This document shows positions 56,937-64,000 of a DNA stretch of 64,000 nucleotides, one piece after another. The notes beneath the pieces are model-generated. The model had not been told where the DNA came from. It searched no databases and saw nothing but the letters and a program-made list of their open reading frames with translations. How positions within the stretch are numbered: position 1 is the stretch's first letter; each line of letters opens with the position of its first letter. Position numbers and translations under genes: made by a program. Source of the stretch: Nocardia goodfellowii (GTDB taxonomy: Bacteria > Actinomycetota > Actinomycetes > Mycobacteriales > Mycobacteriaceae); contig NZ_JAGGMR010000001.1 in NCBI RefSeq assembly GCF_017875645.1, positions 4,340,001 to 4,404,000 on the forward strand, read 5' to 3'.

Positions 56937-58904
56937 ATGACCGGGCCGGCGGATCTCGACACCGACGTGGTGGTCGTCGGTGCGGGCCCGGTCGGGCTGT
57001 TGCTGGCCGGGGACCTGGCACACGGCGGAGTCCGGGTCACGGTGGTCGAGCAGCTGGCCGTACCCACTACCGAATCGCGAGCCTCGACACTGCACGCGCG
57101 CACCATGGACCTGCTGGCTGAACGCGGCATACTCGGCCGGCTCGGCCGGCTCGGCCGATTGCCCCAGGGCGGTCCCGGCCACTTCGGTGGCATCCAGCTC
57201 GAGCTGACCGATGCCGATCCGGCGCATCCCTATGCGGGCCAATGGAAATGCCCGCAGGCCCGGCTCGAAGCCGTGCTGCAGGACCGGGTCGTCGAGGCGG
57301 GTGGTCACGTGGCGCGCGGACAGCGGGTGGTCGGGCTGAGCGTCTCCGATGATCGAGTCCGGGTCGCGATCGTGACCGCCGCGGGCCTGCGGCGGTCGAT
57401 GGCGGCCGCCTACGTCGTCGGCTGCGACGGCGAGCGGAGCACGGTGCGTGCGCTGGCCGGGTTCGACTTCGCCGGGACCGCGGCCACCAAGGAGATGCTG
57501 CGTGCCGACGTGGCCGGGCTCGACCTTCCGTCCCGGCGTTTCGAGCGGCTTGCCAACGGGCTCGCGACCGCCGCGCGCTGGCCCGACGGCAGCACCCGGG
57601 TGATGGTGCATGTGTATGGCGCCGAACCCCGGGCGGGGCAGGCCGAACCCGGATTCGACGAGATCGCCGACGCGTGGGCGAAGGTCACCGGTGAAGCCAT
57701 CGGTCATGGAAATCCACTGTGGTGCAACGTTTTCGACGACACCAGTCGTCAAGTCACCGAGTACCGGCGGGGCCGGGTACTCCTGGCCGGCGATGCCGCC
57801 CATCGGCAGCTACCGGTCGGCGGGCAGGCCCTCAACCTCGGCCTGCAGGACGCCGCCGAACTCGGCGGCCGGCTCGCCGGGCGGATCACCGGCACGGGCG
57901 GCGACGAACTCCTCGACGGCTACCACCGTGCCCGGCACCGTACCGGCGCCCGCACCTTGACCAACATCCGGGCGCAGACCCTGCTGCTGCTCGGTGGCCC
58001 CGAGGTCGAACCGGTCCGGGAGCTGTTCACCGAGCTCATGCGCTCGGACCCGGTCCGCGCCCGGCTGGCGCGCATGATCAGCGGCCTGCCCGAACCAGGC
58101 CCGAAACACCCCATCAACCGCAAGGAGACAACCATCATGGGCAGCCTGACGAACAAGACCGCACTGGTCACCGGGTCGAGCCGAGGCATCGGACGGGCCA
58201 CGGCGCAGCGCCTCGCTGCCAAAGGCGCGCTGGTCGTCGTGCACTACGCGGGCAACGAGACAGCCGCGCGGGAAACCGTCGAGTCGATCGAGAACGACGG
58301 CGGCCGAGCGTTTTCCGTTCGTGCCGAGCTGGGTGTGCCCGGCGACGTGCACGAGCTGTTCCTCGGAGTGGAACACGGTCTCAAGGAGCGCACCGGACAG
58401 ACGACGCTCGACATCCTGATCAACAACGCGGGCGTGACCACCCCGGCGGGAGTCGCCCCGGAAGAGGTGAGCGCCCAGGAATTCGACCGGCTTTTCGCGG
58501 TGAACGCCAAAGCGCCGTTCTTCATCGTGCAGCGAGCACTGAGTCTGCTGCCCGACGGCGGCCGCATCGTCAACATCTCTTCTGGGCTGACCCGATTCGC
58601 CAATCCCGAGCAGGTGGCCTATTCGATGACAAAGGGCGCGGTCGAGCAGATCACGCTGCACTTCGCCCGCTATCTGGCGCCGCGTGCCATCACGGTCAAC
58701 AGCGTCGCGCCGGGCATCACCAACAACGGCAGCGCCTTGTTCGACATCCCGGAGGCGGTCGAGCAGATGTCGCAGATATCGGCGTTCAAACGGGTCGGTG
58801 AGGCCGTCGAGGTCGCCGACGTGGTGACTTTCCTGGCGACCGACGAGGCGCGCTGGATCACCGGCGCGTTCATCGACGCCACCGGCGGGACGCTACTCGG
58901 CTGA
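56937..58904 (+). CDS. Flavin oxygenase-SDR fusion (PgaM/CabV-like)
   Basis: A 655-residue fusion. Residues 1-~395 form an aromatic FAD hydroxylase (VVVVGAGPVGLLLAGDLAHG, YVVGCDGERSTVRA, LLAGDAAHRQLPVGGQALN). Residues 401-655 are a full SDR: LVTGSSRGIGRATAQRL, ILINNAGV, INISSGLTRF, the Y-x-x-x-K in VAYSMTKGAV, and ITGAFIDATGGTLLG. Unlike the hydroxylase at 50550, the flavin half lacks most of the C-terminal thioredoxin-like region. In gaudimycin-type angucycline pathways PgaM and CabV have this same fusion and also make the SDR alone from an internal start. Here such a start exists at 58137. It is the best pathway marker in the cluster. Confidence 0.9.
   Translation: MTGPADLDTDVVVVGAGPVGLLLAGDLAHGGVRVTVVEQLAVPTTESRASTLHARTMDLLAERGILGRLGRLGRLPQGGPGHFGGIQLELTDADPAHPYAGQWKCPQARLEAVLQDRVVEAGGHVARGQRVVGLSVSDDRVRVAIVTAAGLRRSMAAAYVVGCDGERSTVRALAGFDFAGTAATKEMLRADVAGLDLPSRRFERLANGLATAARWPDGSTRVMVHVYGAEPRAGQAEPGFDEIADAWAKVTGEAIGHGNPLWCNVFDDTSRQVTEYRRGRVLLAGDAAHRQLPVGGQALNLGLQDAAELGGRLAGRITGTGGDELLDGYHRARHRTGARTLTNIRAQTLLLLGGPEVEPVRELFTELMRSDPVRARLARMISGLPEPGPKHPINRKETTIMGSLTNKTALVTGSSRGIGRATAQRLAAKGALVVVHYAGNETAARETVESIENDGGRAFSVRAELGVPGDVHELFLGVEHGLKERTGQTTLDILINNAGVTTPAGVAPEEVSAQEFDRLFAVNAKAPFFIVQRALSLLPDGGRIVNISSGLTRFANPEQVAYSMTKGAVEQITLHFARYLAPRAITVNSVAPGITNNGSALFDIPEAVEQMSQISAFKRVGEAVEVADVVTFLATDEARWITGAFIDATGGTLLG
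58122..58139 (+). promoter_or_regulatory. Internal ribosome-binding site and ATG for a free SDR domain
   Basis: AAGGAG at 58122-58127 lies nine bases before an in-frame ATG at 58137, exactly at the domain boundary of the fusion. Translation from it would give a 255-residue stand-alone reductase, as reported for PgaM. This is a site inside a coding region, so its preservation suggests use. Confidence 0.7.
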
Positions 58905-58938
58905 ATCAGCCGGTCCCGCACCGAGAACAGGAGACCCG

Positions 58939-60510
58939 ATGACCACAGTGCAGGAACCGACACGGTTCACCGACCGGCTCGACGACCTGGACCGGCGCAA
59001 GCAGGACGCCCGGTCCGGGCCGGACCAGGCGGCCACCGACCGCCAGCACGCCAAGGGCAAGCTGACCGCCCGCGAACGCATCGATCTGTTGCTGGACCCG
59101 GGCACCTTCGTGGAGGTCGAACCGCTGCGGCGGCACCTCGCCACCGGCTTCGGCATGGAGGCTCGACGTCCGTACACCGACGGCGTGGTCACGGGCTGGG
59201 GAAAGGTCGACGGGCGCACCGTCTTCGTCTACGCCGCCGATTTCCGCATCTTCGGCGGAGCGCTCGGCGCGGCGCACGCGCAGAAGATCCACAAGATCAT
59301 GGATATGGCGATCACCGCCGGGGCACCACTGGTGTCGCTCAATGATGGTGCGGGCGCGCGCATTCAGGAGGGTGTCACCGCCCTGGCCGGCTATGGCGGC
59401 ATCTTCCGGCGCAACACCCGCGCCTCCGGTGTGATTCCGCAGATCAGCGTCATGCTCGGACCCTGCGCCGGGGGCGCGGCATATTCGCCCGCGCTCACCG
59501 ATTTCGTCTTCGTCGTCCGCGAGATCTCGCAGATGTTCATCACCGGCCCCGAGGTGGTCCGCACAGTGACCGGGGCGAACGTGACCATGGACGGTCTCGG
59601 CGGCGCCGATGTGCACGGAAGCACTTCTGGCGTAGCGCATTTCGTCCACGATGACGAGCAGTCCTGCCTGGCGGAGGTGCGGCTGCTGCTCTCGATGCTG
59701 CCCGGCAACAACCGGGAGCTGCCGCCGGTGGCTTTCACCGCCGATCCGGCCGACCGGAAAGCGGACGCCCTGCTGGACCTGGTGCCACTGGATGGCAACC
59801 GGCCCTACGACATTCGAGAGGTAATCGCCGAAATCGTCGACGACGGTGAGTATCTGGAAGTGCAAGCGTTGTGGGCGGGCAACCTGGTGTGCGCGCTGGC
59901 CAGGCTCGACGGTCACGTCGTCGGCGTGGTCGCGAGCCAGCCGATGGTGCTGGCCGGGGTACTCGATATCGACGCGAGCGAGAAAGGCGCGCGGTTCGTG
60001 CAGTTCTGCGACGCCTTCAATATTCCGCTGCTGACGTTGGTCGACGTGCCCGGGTTCCTGCCAGGCGTCGACCAAGAACACGGCGGCATCATCCGGCGCG
60101 GCGCGAAGCTGCTCTACGCCTACTGCAACGCCACCGTGCCGCGAGTCTCGCTGGTCTTGCGCAAGGCGTATGGCGGGGCGTACATCGTGATGGACTCGCT
60201 GTCCATCGGTACGGATCTGGCGCTGGCCTGGCCGACCAACGAGATCGCGGTAATGGGTGCCGAGGCCGCCGCCGACGTGGTGTTTCGCCGGGAGATCGCG
60301 GCCGCGGCCGATCCTGCGGCCACTCGCGATCTGAAGATCGCCGAATACCGCAGCGAACTGGTGCATCCGTACTACTCCGCCGAGCGCGGCCTGGTCGACG
60401 ATGTCATCGACCCCCGCGACACCCGCGGCATCGTGATCCGCGCTTTCGCGATGTTGCAGGGCAAGGACACCGACTTGCCGCGCCGCAAGCACGGGAATCC
60501 GCCGCAATGA
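58939..60510 (+). CDS. accB: Acyl-CoA carboxylase beta subunit (carboxyltransferase)
   Basis: A 523-residue carboxyltransferase with both crotonase-like halves. KGKLTARERIDLLLDPGTFVE opens it, GPCAGGAAYSPALTDF is the biotin-side loop, and the C-terminal half has VDVPGFLPGVDQE and YGGAYIVMDS. The specificity-setting residue in this family is Asp for acetyl/propionyl; the fold alone does not settle which acyl-CoA is used. GAACAGGAGACCCG precedes the ATG. With AccC (48766) and AccE (60507) it forms a complete enzyme for malonyl-CoA supply, split across the cluster. Confidence 0.93.
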   Translation: MTTVQEPTRFTDRLDDLDRRKQDARSGPDQAATDRQHAKGKLTARERIDLLLDPGTFVEVEPLRRHLATGFGMEARRPYTDGVVTGWGKVDGRTVFVYAADFRIFGGALGAAHAQKIHKIMDMAITAGAPLVSLNDGAGARIQEGVTALAGYGGIFRRNTRASGVIPQISVMLGPCAGGAAYSPALTDFVFVVREISQMFITGPEVVRTVTGANVTMDGLGGADVHGSTSGVAHFVHDDEQSCLAEVRLLLSMLPGNNRELPPVAFTADPADRKADALLDLVPLDGNRPYDIREVIAEIVDDGEYLEVQALWAGNLVCALARLDGHVVGVVASQPMVLAGVLDIDASEKGARFVQFCDAFNIPLLTLVDVPGFLPGVDQEHGGIIRRGAKLLYAYCNATVPRVSLVLRKAYGGAYIVMDSLSIGTDLALAWPTNEIAVMGAEAAADVVFRREIAAAADPAATRDLKIAEYRSELVHPYYSAERGLVDDVIDPRDTRGIVIRAFAMLQGKDTDLPRRKHGNPPQ

Positions 60511-60710
60511 GCGCCGTATTCCTACGGATCGAGAAGGGCACGGCCGATCCGGTCGAACTCGGGGTGCTCACCGCGCTGCTCTATGCCAGGGCACGCGCCG
60601 CCGCAGCCGCTGCCCCGGTGCCGGCGCGCGGCACCGCACGCTGGCGCCGGCTCGAACGACACCCAGGGTTCGCTGATCCCCGGGCCTGGACGAACACCAC
60701 GACCGGTTGA
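60507..60710 (+). CDS. accE: Acyl-CoA carboxylase epsilon subunit (AccE-like)
   Basis: A 67-residue protein. LRIEKGTADPVELGVLTALLYARARA is the epsilon-subunit signature (binding helix), and it ends WRRLERHPGFADPRAWTNT, close to other AccE proteins. It joins AccA/AccC-type and AccB-type subunits and raises activity. It overlaps the accB stop (ATGA at 60507), so both are made together. It is too short to be assigned by length alone, but motif and position agree. Confidence 0.88.
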   Translation: MSAVFLRIEKGTADPVELGVLTALLYARARAAAAAAPVPARGTARWRRLERHPGFADPRAWTNTTTG

Positions 60711-60726
60711 CGAACGGAGCCAGAAT

Positions 60727-61737
60727 ATGGATGTCGGACTGCTCTTCGATCTGCGAAATCCCGTCGCCTGGCAGCGGCCCTGGGCCGACCGCTACGCCCG
60801 CACCCTCGAGCTCTGCGAAGAAGCGGAGCAGCGCGGCGCGGATGGAGTCTGGTTCACCGAACATCACCTGTTCGACGACGGATACCTACCGCAACCGCTG
60901 ACCTTCGCCGCCGCGGTCGCGGCCCGCACGCGCACCGTGCGCATCGGCACCGCGGTCGTGCTCCCGGCGCTGCGTGCGCCCGCCCACCTCGCCGAGGAGG
61001 CGGCCCTGGTCGACCTGATCAGCGGTGGACGGCTCGAGCTCGGTCTCGGAGCTGGTTACCGGGTGCCCGAATATCAGCTGTTCGGTGCCGATTTCGGCCG
61101 CCGGTTCGCCCGCACCGGCGAGAACATCGCCGAGATCCGGCGATTGTGGGAGACCGGCGGCGTCACCCCGGGACCGATACAGCAGCCGGTGCCGCTGTGG
61201 GGCGGTTTCTACGGTCCGCGTGGCGCACGCCTGGCGGGCCGGCTCGGCATCGGGCTGCTGCACATCTCCCACGACTTGTTCGCGCACTATCGCGCGGGAC
61301 TGGCGGAGGGCGGCCATGATCCGGAGACCGCGCGGGTCTCGGACCTGCTTCCGGTGTTGCTCGCCGATGACCCCGAGGCCGCATGGGCCCGCGTCGCCCC
61401 GCACCTGGTGCACCAGATGAACTCCTACCGCCAGCTCTCGGTCGAGGGCACCGACCTGCCGCGGCCGCCCCTGCTCGAAGCCGCGGAATTGCGGCAGCGC
61501 CCGGCCGACGGTTCATGGGCCGCCCTGGAGATCCTGACGCCGGAGCAGGCGGCCGCGCGGATCCACGAACGGACGGCCGGGCTGCCGGTACGGCACCTGA
61601 TCTTCTGGGCTGACATCGCCGGGATGCCCGACGATCTGGTTGTCCGCAATATCGAGTTGGTCAGTACGCGACTTCCGCCGCTATTGGAAAAGCAGTTCGC
61701 GCAGGGAGGCGCGGTCGATGAACGAATTACCAGCTAG
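60727..61737 (+). CDS. LLM-class flavin-dependent oxidoreductase
   Basis: A 336-residue luciferase-like protein. It opens MDVGLLFDLRNPVAWQRPWA, continues GADGVWFTEHHLFDDGYLPQ, and has RTVRIGTAVVLPALRAPAHLAEEAALVDLISGGRLELGLGAGYRVPE. It could be FMN- or F420-dependent. Within a type II PKS operon it may carry out a late oxidation or reduction. GGAGCCAGAAT lies upstream. The next gene starts inside its last 20 bp in another frame. Confidence 0.87.
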   Translation: MDVGLLFDLRNPVAWQRPWADRYARTLELCEEAEQRGADGVWFTEHHLFDDGYLPQPLTFAAAVAARTRTVRIGTAVVLPALRAPAHLAEEAALVDLISGGRLELGLGAGYRVPEYQLFGADFGRRFARTGENIAEIRRLWETGGVTPGPIQQPVPLWGGFYGPRGARLAGRLGIGLLHISHDLFAHYRAGLAEGGHDPETARVSDLLPVLLADDPEAAWARVAPHLVHQMNSYRQLSVEGTDLPRPPLLEAAELRQRPADGSWAALEILTPEQAAARIHERTAGLPVRHLIFWADIAGMPDDLVVRNIELVSTRLPPLLEKQFAQGGAVDERITS

Positions 61738-62641
61738 TCCCACGGCGGCGCCGCGCTCACTCGGCCTGTTCCCGGGCCAAGGCTCGCAACGGCCCGGCAT
61801 GGCGGCCTGGATCACCGACCACCCGGTCGCCGAGAAAGTGCTGCGGCGGGCCGACGAGATCCTCGGGATCCCGCTGCGGAAACTCTGCACAGCGGGGACC
61901 GCGGCGGAGTTGCGAGCCACCGACGTCACCCAACCGGCTGTCGTCGCAACGAGTCTCGCGTTGATGGCGGTCCGCAGACAGCGTGGCTGGACACCGGCCG
62001 CGGTAGCGGGACACAGCCTGGGCGAATTCACCGCCCTGGCGATTGCCGGTGTCCTGGACGAGGAGTCGGTGCTCCGGCTGGTGCGCCGGCGTGGTGAGTT
62101 GATGGCCGAGGTTTCCGCGAGATCAGACGGTGCGATGAGCGCGGTCATCGGCCTGCCCCACGAACAGGTCGAAACCCTGTGCGCGACAGTCGAAGTCGGT
62201 CTGGTCGCGGTCGCGAACTACAATCAACCCGCCCAGACTGTGGTTTCCGGCCACACCGTCGCGGTCGCGGCGCTGGAGGACCTCGCCCGCGCCGCGGGCG
62301 CCCTGAAGGTGGTGCGGCTCAAGGTAGGCGGCCCATTCCATTGCGCACTCATGGGTGAGATCGCCGACGAATTCGGCGCCGAGCTCGACCGATACACAAT
62401 GCGTCCGCCGACGATACCCGTCTTCAGCGCGGTCACCGCCGACCACGTCGACGATCCCGCCCAGATCCGAGCTCTCCTGCGCACGCAACTCGTCACCCCT
62501 GTGCGCTGGGTGGAGACCATCCGCCGAGCGGTCTCCGAAGGGTACGACGAACTGGTGGAGCTGGGCCCGGGTCAGGTCCTCACCGGCTTCTCCCGCCGCA
62601 TCGCCCCGTCCATCTCGTCGATGACCGTCTCGGCCCCATAG
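61718..62641 (+). CDS. Malonyl-CoA:ACP acyltransferase (FabD-like)
   Basis: A 307-residue acyltransferase. The opening is LGLFPGQGSQRPGM, the nucleophile is S100 in AGHSLGEFTALAIAG, and PFHCALM holds the catalytic His. LVELGPGQVLTGFSRR is the conserved C-terminal block. It loads malonyl units onto the cluster ACP. GGGAGG precedes the ATG at 61718, which overlaps the LLM gene. Most type II PKS clusters borrow the fatty-acid enzyme, so a dedicated copy is a useful detail. Confidence 0.9.
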   Translation: MNELPASPTAAPRSLGLFPGQGSQRPGMAAWITDHPVAEKVLRRADEILGIPLRKLCTAGTAAELRATDVTQPAVVATSLALMAVRRQRGWTPAAVAGHSLGEFTALAIAGVLDEESVLRLVRRRGELMAEVSARSDGAMSAVIGLPHEQVETLCATVEVGLVAVANYNQPAQTVVSGHTVAVAALEDLARAAGALKVVRLKVGGPFHCALMGEIADEFGAELDRYTMRPPTIPVFSAVTADHVDDPAQIRALLRTQLVTPVRWVETIRRAVSEGYDELVELGPGQVLTGFSRRIAPSISSMTVSAP

Positions 62642-62952
62642 CACGCTGGCGGAATCTGACCAGCAAACGCGGCCGGAAGCCAGTTGCTCTGACACTGCTC
62701 GGATCACACCGACAAGCCCGTCGCCGCCAGGACGGCACCAAGGCAGCCTGAATCAGGACCGGCGTGCCCGTGCTGACCCTGGTCGGCATTGCCGGGGCCG
62801 TGCATCCTCGGTGCCGGTGCGCTGGAGTTTCTCGGCGGCATAGCGGGCCGCCCGCCTCATCACCGGCGGTCCCGCACTCGCCGCCAACCCTACCTTGACG
62901 AGTCAATGTAATGCCTTTACCTTGGATACTCAAGGTAAAGGGAGGGTGTGCT
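62642..62952 (+). other. 311-bp intergenic region at the cluster edge
   Basis: No gene is supported. The right half has a promoter-like TTGACG at 62895-62900, with TTACCT about 16 bp on, and the strong inverted repeat described separately. It marks the end of the PKS operon and the start of a separately controlled gene. Confidence 0.5.
62915..62940. promoter_or_regulatory. Perfect 10-bp inverted repeat with 6-base spacer (operator candidate)
   Basis: CTTTACCTTG (62915-62924) and CAAGGTAAAG (62931-62940) are exact complements. An extra TACCTTGA half-site lies at 62891-62898. The repeat sits over the presumed -10/+1 region, just before the alpha/beta hydrolase. It fits a TetR- or MerR-type operator; the cognate regulator is not in the window. 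Confidence 0.65.
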
Positions 62953-63858
62953 GTGCATCGACAATCAACGATTCCGGCGATGGTCGAGTTGGCGGCGTCG
63001 CTGGGTGTCACGATCCATGATCCGGCGCCGCCTCGGGAGATCGGATTCTCCCGGGCGGACTGCCGGCTGCACGGATTGGATTGGGGTGGAACACGATTCC
63101 CGGTACTGCTGCTGCACGGCGGCAGATTGACCGCGCACACTTGGGATTTCGTCTGCCTGGGCCTGCGCGGTGCCGCTCGGTTGGTCGCACTGGATCTGCG
63201 TGGACACGGTGACAGCGACTGGTCCGGCGACTACCGCATCGAGACCATGGCGGCGGATGTCGTCGCGGCTGCCGAGTATTTGGGTTTCGACCGGTTCGTG
63301 CTGGTCGGAATGTCACTCGGCGGCGTGGTCGCGGCCCACGTCGCCGGCCGGTGGCCCGACCGGGTGCAGCGGCTGGCGCTCATCGATATCGCACCCGGCG
63401 TGGACTTCGAAAGCACCCGGCGAATGCGGGCATTCATCACCGGGCTCGGCCCGGTGCGGGAACTCGACACGGTGGTTCGGGCCGCGATGCGGGTCAATCC
63501 ACGTGCCAACCGAGCGGCGGTCACCTATCGCATGAGCACGCTGTTTCGCCGTGCGCCCCATGGCGATTGGGTGCCGAAGGCCGATCCGAGGCCGCCCGAT
63601 TTCCCTGCCGTTCTCGCGGCCATCGACCGGCTGCCCGCGCAACTGACCCGGGTGCCGGTGCTCCTGGTGCGTGGCGCACGCAGCAGGGCGCTCCCGCAAG
63701 CCGCCGCCGAACAGCTGATCGAGCGCATTCCGGACGGGCAACTCGTGGTAATACCGGACGCGGGGCACAACGTCCAGGAGGACAATCCGGCCGCGCTGGT
63801 CACCGCGTTGCGCGCCTTCTTGACCCGCGGACCGTCCAACGATCTGTCGCACACCTGA
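62953..63858 (+). CDS. Alpha/beta hydrolase
   Basis: A ~301-residue hydrolase. LLLHGGRLTAHTWDF is the oxyanion region, DLRGHGDSDW follows, and the nucleophile Ser lies in VLVGMSLGGVVAAHVAG. The catalytic His lies in PDAGHNVQEDNP. The start GTG at 62953 has GGGAGG upstream. No substrate can be given. It has its own operator-like repeat and is probably outside the PKS operon. Confidence 0.85.
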   Translation: MHRQSTIPAMVELAASLGVTIHDPAPPREIGFSRADCRLHGLDWGGTRFPVLLLHGGRLTAHTWDFVCLGLRGAARLVALDLRGHGDSDWSGDYRIETMAADVVAAAEYLGFDRFVLVGMSLGGVVAAHVAGRWPDRVQRLALIDIAPGVDFESTRRMRAFITGLGPVRELDTVVRAAMRVNPRANRAAVTYRMSTLFRRAPHGDWVPKADPRPPDFPAVLAAIDRLPAQLTRVPVLLVRGARSRALPQAAAEQLIERIPDGQLVVIPDAGHNVQEDNPAALVTALRAFLTRGPSNDLSHT

Positions 63859-63917
63859 CGCGTGATCGGGTTGCGTGACGACCGGTCGGAGCAGCCCCTG
63901 ATGAGATCACCGAGGTG

Positions 63918-64000
63918 TCACAGGCTGCAGCGCGCGTCGACGGGCGGTGCTTGGAGGTCGAGAAGATACGCGTCGACGACGCGGTCGACGCACTCGCTGC
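63918..64000 (-). CDS. C-terminal end of a TAP-like alpha/beta hydrolase, cut by window edge
   Basis: On the minus strand the last 27 codons read SECVDRVVDAYLLDLQAPPVDARCSL before a TGA at 63918-63920. The pattern C-V...V-x-A-Y-L-x-[DG]...P-P...x-C is the usual tail of SlpD/E-type secreted hydrolases with a TAP-like C-terminal domain, whose two Cys pair. Only this tail is visible, so the call is moderate. It is convergent with the hydrolase at 62953. Confidence 0.5.
   Translation of the reverse strand, partial: SECVDRVVDAYLLDLQAPPVDARCSL

Overview
The window is very GC-rich, uses GTG/TTG starts often, and packs genes into operons joined by ATGA or GTGA overlaps. It carries F420/LLM-type flavoenzymes, an AccC/AccB/AccE-type acyl-CoA carboxylase, RNHCP proteins, and many STAS/PP2C and TetR/MarR regulators. 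Together these point to an actinomycete of the Mycobacteriales, most likely Nocardia or a close relative. That placement is inference from gene content; there is no rRNA in the window. I found no rRNA, tRNA, CRISPR array or insertion sequence.

Layout. (1) 1-10.1 kb is a stress/partner-switching island: a PP2C phosphatase cut by the window edge, a MarR regulator, two STAS proteins, a MEDS plus HATPase anti-sigma-like protein, a 1417-residue soluble hybrid kinase with six HAMP-type repeats, and an ANTAR/GAF/PAS/PP2C phosphatase. (2) 10.4-15.9 kb is mixed: two tandem RNHCP proteins, a DeoR/MFS divergent pair, a LigB-like protein with an unknown partner, and a TetR/DUF1772 divergent pair. (3) 16.6-23.6 kb is a seven-gene carotenoid operon (crtE, crtI, crtB, crtYc, crtYd, crtU and a Rieske oxygenase), expected to make an aromatic carotenoid of the isorenieratene/chlorobactene type. 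(4) 23.7-27.2 kb has a PucR regulator divergent from a polytopic membrane protein, whose former operon partner, an ECF41-like sigma factor, survives only as a deleted, frameshifted remnant.

(5) 27.2-35.3 kb, visibly less GC-rich than its surroundings, is a class II lanthipeptide locus: a SAM methyltransferase, a mersacidin/lichenicidin-like precursor, a LanM synthetase, a JmjC-type oxygenase, a separate LanC-like cyclase with a Cys-Cys-Gly zinc motif, and a protein built of HGV repeats. A perfect hairpin separates precursor from synthetase. A second small hairpin covers the synthetase ribosome-binding site. No LanT exporter/protease is visible. This is the strongest candidate for something undescribed.

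(6) 35.4-42.0 kb holds drug-efflux and redox genes: a DHA2 MFS pump with a MarR repressor, a second wHTH protein with an MFS pump, an FMN reductase, an LLM oxidoreductase, and a DsbA/HxlR divergent pair. (7) 42.3-62.6 kb is a type II polyketide cluster: a LAL-LuxR, a SARP, a second LuxR, an MFS exporter, biotin carboxylase, flavin hydroxylase, TcmI-like cyclase, KS-alpha, CLF, ACP, ketoreductase, aromatase/cyclase, a flavin oxygenase-SDR fusion, carboxyltransferase, epsilon subunit, an LLM oxidoreductase and a malonyltransferase. The hydroxylase pair, including a PgaM/CabV-like fusion with an internal ribosome-binding site, suggests an angucycline-type benz[a]anthraquinone. The window ends with an alpha/beta hydrolase preceded by a perfect operator-like inverted repeat, and the C-terminal tip of a TAP-type hydrolase on the minus strand.
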